Assembly: GCF_001949145.1 (NCBI RefSeq)
Contig: NW_019091408.1
Location: forward strand, 1,433,752 to 1,485,139
Direction: 5' to 3'
DNA length: 51,388 nt
Source: Acanthaster planci
Taxonomy: Eukaryota > Echinodermata > Asteroidea > Valvatida > Acanthasteridae
The notes under the pieces are model-generated. The model worked only from the letters and a program-made list of their open reading frames with translations. It ran no database searches and was not told the origin of the DNA. The position numbers were made by a program, and so were the translations under genes. Numbering within the stretch: position 1 is the stretch's first letter; every line of letters starts with the position of its first letter. Positions 44,121-51,388 of the stretch are shown in pieces.

Positions 44121-47100
44121 AAGGAATTTCACATGAAGTGTTTATAACAAAAAATGTAATGGAAATGTTGTACTTAAAGTTACTTGAGACGTTGTCGAAT
44201 ATCTATTTAGGTTGTACATACGTTTGTAAGATTTTGTGTTACGGGCCTTGAGAGTGATCACCACTCCAGTGTTTCATAAAAGTTAAGGCTTACATTTCTC
44301 AAAGAAAGAAAGGCCAAAGTGTGCACCGCTGCATGGTCGCTATATTTTCTCGCTTACTGCATTGTAATATCGATAACAGAGCCCGTATTATGGATAAGTT
44401 AAGTTCGATCTCCGGGTGAGAGATCGACAAAGTAGGGGAGTGTGTAGGGGAATTGCTTTTTGTGTGTGTATAACCAGACATATGTGCATATGGCGCCGCT
44501 CACCTGTCCTGGCAAAGTCTAAAAATAACTGTGTACATGTATTGGGCAGGCTGCCAAGGGTCACAGGGTCATTGCACGCAGTGAAGTGGACGAGGAAAAA
44601 GATTGTGAGACTTTGGGCGGGTGAAAAGGAAGAGCGCAGGATATTGGTAGTGGATGAAGGCAATAAAACGAAGGAAGACGGTTGAAGGCCAAAAAAGCTG
44701 TTGCGTGAACTCCATTATTTCCCTCGCCCGAACTATTGCTGAAATAGCGATCATAGCTAGCTTTTTGCTACATTATGAAAATATTATTGTTTAATTTTTT
44801 TACAGTTTTTATTATTTTTTGACATTATTTGATTGCATTTTTAACTGTAATTTTTGGTGCTTTCACCAAGTCTAGTTTAGTTGAAACTTCACATGTATAT
44901 GACCTTTAGGATTATGAGAGCATATCCTACAATAATCAGTACAATTAGACAACTGACTTTACACGGTGATCCTTATGTCAAAACCCAAAAGAGGGTTTTT
45001 AAAAGCGGAAAAGTCTTGTGTTCTGCGCAAAAACTTTATCTTTTACAATTCCAATCTCACATGGTTAAATCTTTCTGCAGTGGAAATAATAAAGGCATAA
45101 AGAAGCATGCAAAGATTCAATATTTTCTGTCTTAAACTACCAGGTCCTAAACCTCAGGTAATAATAGATTTCATCCACCGTCAGAGGCACATTATGCATT
45201 ATATACCTGCAAATTAGGTAGGTACCTGTGTTTGCTGTGTAGCGTCCCAAGACCAATGCTAACGATTGACTGGCGAAGTGGATATTGAAGCACGCGTTTA
45301 CGTAAGTTGCCGCTGCCAGTGTGGTCAGTATTTGCACACAGGAGATGGCCAGTAATGGCAGCTCAAGAGCAGAATTTCTTGACTCAAGAGAAACACCTCA
45401 CCAATAGATTCTGTCTGTCCGGCGGGATATTCGCCATTTTTCTACTTTACAGTGTTAATTGCTACTTAATCAGGAAAAATACTACCATTACCAACAGGAG
45501 TAACGAGAGTGCATGTACCCCGAAGGAACTCTGTGTACGGTTCAAATTGGAATGGAGGAACGCGTTATTTATTGACCTCATGAATCTGCTTAAAGGAACC
45601 AGGAAGTAGATATATTTTAATAAATGTTATTAAACACCCATTAATTGCATCTTTGGGTTTCAACCTTATTTTAAATTTTGGTTTAGCAATTGTAACCCAT
45701 ATTTTGATGCTTTTTTTGGATTTATGCTAATTTCATTTGCATATTCATGAGCAGAACTATGATGTCATCCAAGGCACTGACTCCCAACGTTGCACTAATT
45801 TGTACACAGAAAATTTGTAGATTTTTGTAACTCTTTAACCAGTGCTATAGCAGATTTTTTTGGCAATTTATTGCTGTGTAGGTATATGGCAATATTTCAG
45901 CAAAAATCCTTTTTACAGAAAAGTTCCCAGATAGCAAATATGGGGTTCACAATTTGAACCTGAAAACATGCAACCTGAATCATGTCTTCCTGGATTTACA
46001 TCAGAGCAAAAGCGCCCTCACTTGTCAGAAATGCTTGGTCAATTTTTAAATTTTTTTTTGAAAAAGTGCACCGTTCAGTTCAACTCAAAAAGGATGTCAA
46101 ACAGTCTTCCTACATGGAAAGAAAAGTACGGAGATACACAAAAAGAGATTCTAAGAAAAATTCATTTACTGGATCCTTTAAAAAGAACAGTAAAAGATCA
46201 AGTGACCTTACTAGTTTACCTTCATACACAACGTTGTAGGGACCGGGTCCATTAATGATGCCTTGCATTCGAAAAAATTACATATAGGAACTAACTAGAA
46301 ATGTTTCTTCTTTTCATCAAGAAGGTTCAAATCATGCTGCTCATGCCATCTGTAACGAGGAGGTTGAGACACAAGGTCGGTACAAAGAATTTTTCTTAAA
46401 CTTCAGTTTTTGAGCATTTTTATACTCTTCTGCAATGTATGAAAAATGTTTGAAGTCGTTTTTGAAATAAATGTATTGAAATTGCTTTTCTGGACAAGTC
46501 AGGACGCTGTTGTTGAGATGTATACAATCAGGGAGAAACTGTTCAGTTTATATGTTTTCGTGTTCGAACGTTGAACCCATATCTGCTCTTTGAAAGAATT
46601 TCTGAGAAAACCGTTTTCTCATCGGATGCCCACTGCCTTATATTCATGCACACATGTTCTTACATGAATTGCCAAAGAATGAAACTTTACACAAAAAAGA
46701 CGACTTTCATCATATTTTGTGCACATATCAATGCCGCACTGAAGTGAAGTGCTGAGAGGTCATCACAGTCATGAGTGGGCACATTTGCATCAGCATAGCA
46801 CCAAAAAGCTCCAAAAATAGAAGATTAAGATCTCTAAAGGAACTTCGATAATAAGATTAATTGAAACATAAAATTGCAATTTCAAGGGTTCTAGTAAAAT
46901 AAGTGTATTGCATGGTCCCTTCTATGTTTTCCTTGGTATTTCAACGAAACCTAGAATATCGCAAATAGGTTGTATGTGCTGGATTAGGGCACGTACGTAA
47001 TGTCACAACAGGGGTAGGAATGGATTCCAGTCTATTTTATCAATTAATACTGATGCAATTGGTCTGGGCGCTTGCAGCGTGCTTCTATAGCCCGCGCACA

Positions 47101-48045
47101 GTTAATTCACTGCATGCTGGGTCGGGGATTCGCTTGTCGCCCCGCACCCGCGAACAGGGCGCTGGGAAGGGCTTGTGGCTTTGCACTGTGTGGTGCGAAA
47201 AGTTTAGCTTAGATGCGAAGGGCGCCACCGTGCGATGACAACAAAAAACCTGCGAGCCACTGTCATGCCGCTCACACACGGAGCGTGAAAATCCATACCA
47301 AATTATGGCCGGATAAAGGATGGCAGGGAATCTGTTTCACTACTTTTTAATTAATATTTGGGTTAAAGGAGTAATTTATATAATTAGATAACTGATCCTT
47401 ATAAAGAGTGATTAATATTTAGACACATAATTCCTTTCCAGAATCTCAGAATCCTTAACTGTCGGAAATACATGCCATTCATCAATCGTCATTGTAAACA
47501 AAAAAATGCGCCCTGTTCTTGGATTCCTCGTATAGGATTACCTTTCCTAAATACATGTACTTGTTTTGTATCATTTTTTCTATCAGAATGGGTTTTTCCA
47601 TTCATGAATCTAGAAGGAGATTATCTACATGTATGCAGAGATAATAAACATAACCAAGACCGAATACCATGCCCAGTGTCTCCACCGGACATTCCTTCGG
47701 TAGTCCCACACCGCGCCAATCCATAACACTGTGATTAGCTACTTTTTGCACGACCTCCGGCCGCAAGTATCCACTTCCTGTTAGAGAAGCGTTGCTTTAA
47801 GTTGCTTAGCTTTGACTCAAGCCAAAGTGTTGGCTTATATGACAAAAACACGATGGCCTGGTACAATCACGGTAATTTATCATCTCACTAAGTGTCACTG
47901 ATCATGTGTCTTTTGACGACATACTTTAAGTCACTGGTTATCTTGATCACTTTTGGATGAACTCATAAAGTGTAGTGAGAATATTTTCACTTTTTTCATC
48001 AATGAGGACGAAAAAGTAATATCGAATTGACAACCGCCACATTGA
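44121..48045. other. AT-rich region without recognisable genes
   Basis: Only short ORFs are present. The one at 45355..45609 (84 codons) has a hydrophobic stretch (GGIFAIFLLYSVNCYLI) and a good ATG, but no recognisable family, splice context or codon bias. It is not called as a gene. Confidence 0.4.
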
Positions 48046-48480
48046 GCGAGATTGTAGGATCAACAGGTGCCGTTGGGTCACGCGTGAGTTTACGTTCAAC
48101 ACCTAGCCTAGCTAGCCGGCCGGGAATAACCGAACATCAACATGTACCATCCGAAACGCCGTAACGGTAACTCAACGTGGACAGGGAGATATCAACGACT
48201 CCAGTCGCTCATCACCGTCAGTACCTTCAGCGGCGCCGGCGGAGGTACCTGCAGCACCGTCACTGGGCGTGGCGGCACAACCAGGAGTCTGTCAGCCAGG
48301 GGATGCTACCACTATATGCCCATAGGTCACTAGCCCGTTCGCCCGATGCCGCCAGAACCGGAAGTGCAGGGTGGCGGCCTACCTCGAACATCTAGGTGTT
48401 CATCGGCGTTCTAATCTTTTTTCCGTGGGTCGCAGTTCCCACGAGTGGCAGTTTTTGATACGGAATAAGAACTGAACACC
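48046..48480 (+). pseudogene. Possible decayed coding segment (Ser/Pro/Ala-rich)
   Basis: A GC-rich island in AT-rich DNA. It gives protein-like text in plus-strand readings that change frame: VSLRSTPSLASRPGITEHQH, then DINDSSRSSPSVPSAAPAEV and ICP-stop-VTSPFARCRQNRK. Composition resembles the low-complexity N-terminal part of retroelement polyproteins. No catalytic domain is visible. It could equally be a non-coding GC-rich island. Confidence 0.25.
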
Positions 48481-50240
48481 ATTCGTTTGAATAAATAGAG
48501 AGCCGTTTTGACGTTCTCGACTCAGTGATCGTGGGTATTATTGACATTCTTGACTAACGCTCTTAAGTTTTGGCTTTACTTGGAACTTATGCCTCAGGGA
48601 GTTCTCGTGGTCATGGGTATCGTGTTTTAAACGGGTTCAGCTCAATGTGCATGGTTTTATGCGACTGTGGCCGTAGGTGCTGCCTCGTGTACCGGTTTGC
48701 CCAATATATATGTACGTATGTTGGTATTCTGGTGGAGTTTGTAAATAAATCCATATCGAAGCTGTGGCACACACACACACACACACAAGCGCAAAATGCT
48801 TTGCCCGCTTTCCTTCTTTTTGAGTTGAGTATGACGGTAGATATGAACACTACCACGTGGGAGCGGAGCGGACGTCGGACCCCACAGTTCTGGGGGTAGT
48901 ATATGTACGTCATTCTCACTGGTGAGCAAATCAACCAGTGAAATCAACAGTGAGAATAGAGCCTGAAATCGAAAGTAAAAGGTCACTCAGCGAGCTTCCG
49001 GAACCCTCGCGCGGTCCGCCTATGGGTATTTTACATGGGGCCGTCCTACCACGTTTGATAATTTTTGGAAGAATGATTCCTAACTGAGACCACCCCACGC
49101 TCTCAGTTCGGAATTTTCCCTTTGTCCTCATCAAGTATTAGGAAAAGTCGGCTGGCCATGGAAAACGAATTTAGTAACGCCCTTCCACTTCTGGCAGTAT
49201 CGTTCCTAGGTCTCCTTGTTCATGCACATTTGTTTTCATTCCCCGCGCTTACGTTTACATGGAAAGGAGAATGCACAACGTTGCAAAGATTTACCTACCT
49301 GCAGTCGATAGACTCTAGATTCAGTCGAGTTAACCTGACGCAGTTCTTGTCACCAAAAGTTAGATTAAATATAAGAATCTTTTGCTAAAGCAGGTTATTG
49401 CTTTAAGTTTATTTCATTATAAATTTCGAAATCCTTAAGATATTTGGTCTGTTTTTATTTTGGCTTTTACTGAAAGACTACCATGAAGTGTAATTCCGTA
49501 ACTGTTTATCTGCGGACGAGACCATCGAATCGCACTGTTCTTAATGCAATATAAAATTTTATATCAATCCCTTGGGGGAACTAAGGCCGTGTCCGAAACA
49601 GGTTCCAGAGCTACGGCTAGGTCTGTTGGTGTCTCCACGCATTTCCAATGGATCAAAGACCTAGACCTACATGTTCTCTAGACAAGAGATTCGGATGCCG
49701 CCTCAGCCTGCAAGAGTTTAATTCCCACTGCGCATCAATTAAACAAACTGCCAAAAAACGAACATTTTTGTATCTTTCTCATCATAGGCATAATTTTCAC
49801 AATATCTCTTAGTTCTCAAAGGAGCACAAAGCTAAGGTGCTATATTAAATTTTCAGGAAATAGCCATTAAAATGAAATTCTTAATCATTTAGGCTCGCTG
49901 ATTTCATAACAACTGTCACATTTTTCGTCAAAATCGGGCTTGTTTCCTGTGTGAAATCCTTTTTTGGCATGGAACTCCTAACTATAACTTGTCTTATTTA
50001 ACAGCGCCACCGTACAACTTAAAGGCAGGATGATATAGGGTTTACTTTGCATCATTCATGCATAAATCAATGAATTATGATCTAAGGCATCATTGATATT
50101 TTGTGCGATGCGATGATTACTTTCTTGGACAAGTACGAGAAAACCGGGTTTACAAAGTTGCAAGGCTACTCCGCCAGTGGAATTTTATCCTAATCAACAT
50201 AAAGCTTCGCAGGGGGTATGACGCAGATCGAGGCACATGA
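48481..50240. other. No gene seen, apart from the AC repeat
   Basis: Mixed AT-rich DNA with short spurious ORFs and no recognised domain or element. Confidence 0.35.
48769..48787. repeat. AC dinucleotide microsatellite
   Basis: About nine AC units. Confidence 0.9.
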
Positions 50241-50645
50241 TTGCCTAGTTGTGTGGTCCGACGTAGCAGAAGCCATATGGTTGTGTGCCAAAGCCGCGCG
50301 AAGGTACTCCACGTTTTGGGGTCTAAACAACAGGTTTTGAGCCACGCCGTCGGACGAGATGGGGTGTCTCTACACTTGTTCCCAACTGATCCCAACTCAC
50401 GGAGAATTTGGATAACTAAAGTCAAGACCACCAGGGCGAAATGGGACGGGCCCAGTCGGCCCTGTGCAGTGACCACCTCGAGCCGACGTGCTTCGAAAGC
50501 GGTTTCCTTGGCTCCATGGGCATGACCACTTAGAAAATGCTCAAGAAAGATGCTGTTCCGACGCAATTCCCACCGAACAGAAGCCTAGACTCGGCTGACA
50601 ACGATGGAGACGACACGTCAGAGATATCACGTTCGGCCATTTTGC
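50241..50645 (+). pseudogene. THAP zinc-finger domain relic with frameshift
   Basis: One frame gives DGVSLHLFPTDPNSRRIWIT and then KVKTTRAKWDGPS, the THAP centre: the HxFP motif and the invariant Trp. After a change of frame near 50455 the next frame gives ALCSDHLEPTCFESGF, the last Cys-x2-His pair and adjoining residues. KMLKKDAVPTQFPPN then follows, the typical post-THAP sequence. The first two Cys are not clearly placed (possibly PSC near 50247). THAP is a DNA-binding C2CH finger found in P-element-type transposases and host regulators. The frame change and a stop after GMTT mark a dead copy. Confidence 0.55.
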
Positions 50646-51388
50646 AAAACAGATGCGGTCGGCGTGTGTACGTAAATGTACATTGACGTATATACGATGT
50701 GCGTGCGCAGAGATATACGCAGTGCTGGGGGCCCTGTCGGTTCGTCTGGTGCCAAGACGTCATTTTGCATCACTGTTTTCCAGTGCCTCTGTTTGCGTCA
50801 CGGAATTTAAACAACAACCGAAGCTACAAAGGGGGGTTATTTTTTGGGGGGGGCAAAATAAACACACAAGCAATGGACACAAATTGTTCTCACTTTTATT
50901 TCACACTTTAAATACATAAATTGGTGTATTTGTTCATTAAAATGGGATATTAGAAATTTAATCGGCATGCTGCCTTGTTTCTTCTGCAAGCTTTTGGCTA
51001 GCAAATAATGTAATAATCACTGTGATTGCGCTTCTTTCTCATTATTATTGTCAGGAAATGGAAAAATGTATACATTTATTTCTCATCTTGCTTTTCCTAA
51101 CTACACCCTTTGTTCCAAGGATATTTTCCAACTTTATGCAACCTAAACGGAACCATCTGTGGTATGCAATGATGGAGGTCATAATGTTTACCCCACTTGC
51201 TAATCTAGTCCATTGTTGTAGGGGAGCTTTCCCCAGTCCTGACCAAGTATTTTAGAAACAGAATGTCAGTTTCCAATGTTTGAGAGATTATAATCAAACT
51301 GGAGATTGCAGGTTGTTGGAACCTGGGAGAAAATTTGCTAATCCTGCTTATTAGCAGAGTTACACAATGAACCTTTAAAGATTTGACC
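50646..51388. other. Right edge, no gene seen
   Basis: AT-rich sequence with a short G run near 50845-50855. The ORF at 51022..51255 has hydrophobic stretches but no recognisable family. Confidence 0.35.

Noticed and set aside
45355-45609. 84-codon ORF with a hydrophobic segment
   Set aside because: A single short ORF in AT-rich DNA, with no family match, no splice context and no composition difference.
1-51388. CRISPR arrays, operons, bacterial promoters or attachment sites
   Set aside because: The window is eukaryotic. The repeats seen are transposon ends, tandem duplications and microsatellites, without CRISPR-like regular spacing.

Overview
This is animal genomic DNA. Genes are split by GT-AG introns, the window is dense in transposon relics, and it has invertebrate-type microsatellites. 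Large scavenger receptor cysteine-rich (SRCR) proteins and Methuselah-like receptors with a somatomedin B (SMB) domain point to an invertebrate deuterostome (cephalochordate, echinoderm or hemichordate). The sequence alone does not decide which. There is no prokaryotic gene organisation.

The centrepiece is a plus-strand gene at 14251..41552. I reconstruct 14 coding exons that join without a frame break into about 2139 residues. The order is signal peptide, eleven one-exon SRCR or SRCR-like domains, an SMB domain, a long Cys-rich ectodomain, seven transmembrane helices and a short cytoplasmic tail. Exons 1-12 all end in phase 1, so each SRCR exon is a symmetrical 1-1 module. The first nine SRCR domains run A-B-A-B-A-B-C-B-C, followed by two divergent types, D and E. 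This is a G-protein-coupled receptor with a very large SRCR ectodomain.

At the left edge a minus-strand gene (5561 down to 1, continuing outside) starts with a signal-peptide exon at 5486..5561. It then has a C-type SRCR exon (4537..4914) and an E-type SRCR exon (1..291). Those two exons are most like exons 8/10 and exon 12 of the plus gene. The two genes are therefore head-to-head paralogs with start codons about 8.7 kb apart. The minus gene has a much shorter SRCR array, and its SMB/7TM part should lie just left of the window.

Between and inside the genes are many mobile elements. The minus-gene intron holds a large foldback element (750..4490). The intergenic region holds a 5'-truncated LINE (9462..10945). 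Intron 1 of the plus gene (13.5 kb) holds a family of elements with CGACG-rich inverted repeats in at least three copies, plus an hAT-type MITE with an 8-bp target duplication and a tRNA-like foldback nested inside it. Smaller MITEs, a possible SINE, a tandem intronic duplication and microsatellites are scattered through the other introns.

Right of the receptor gene (41.6-51.4 kb) I see one intact intronless ORF for an SGNH-hydrolase-like protein (43542..44120), probably of transposon origin. There is also a frameshifted THAP-domain relic near 50.3-50.6 kb. The rest is AT-rich DNA without recognisable genes.
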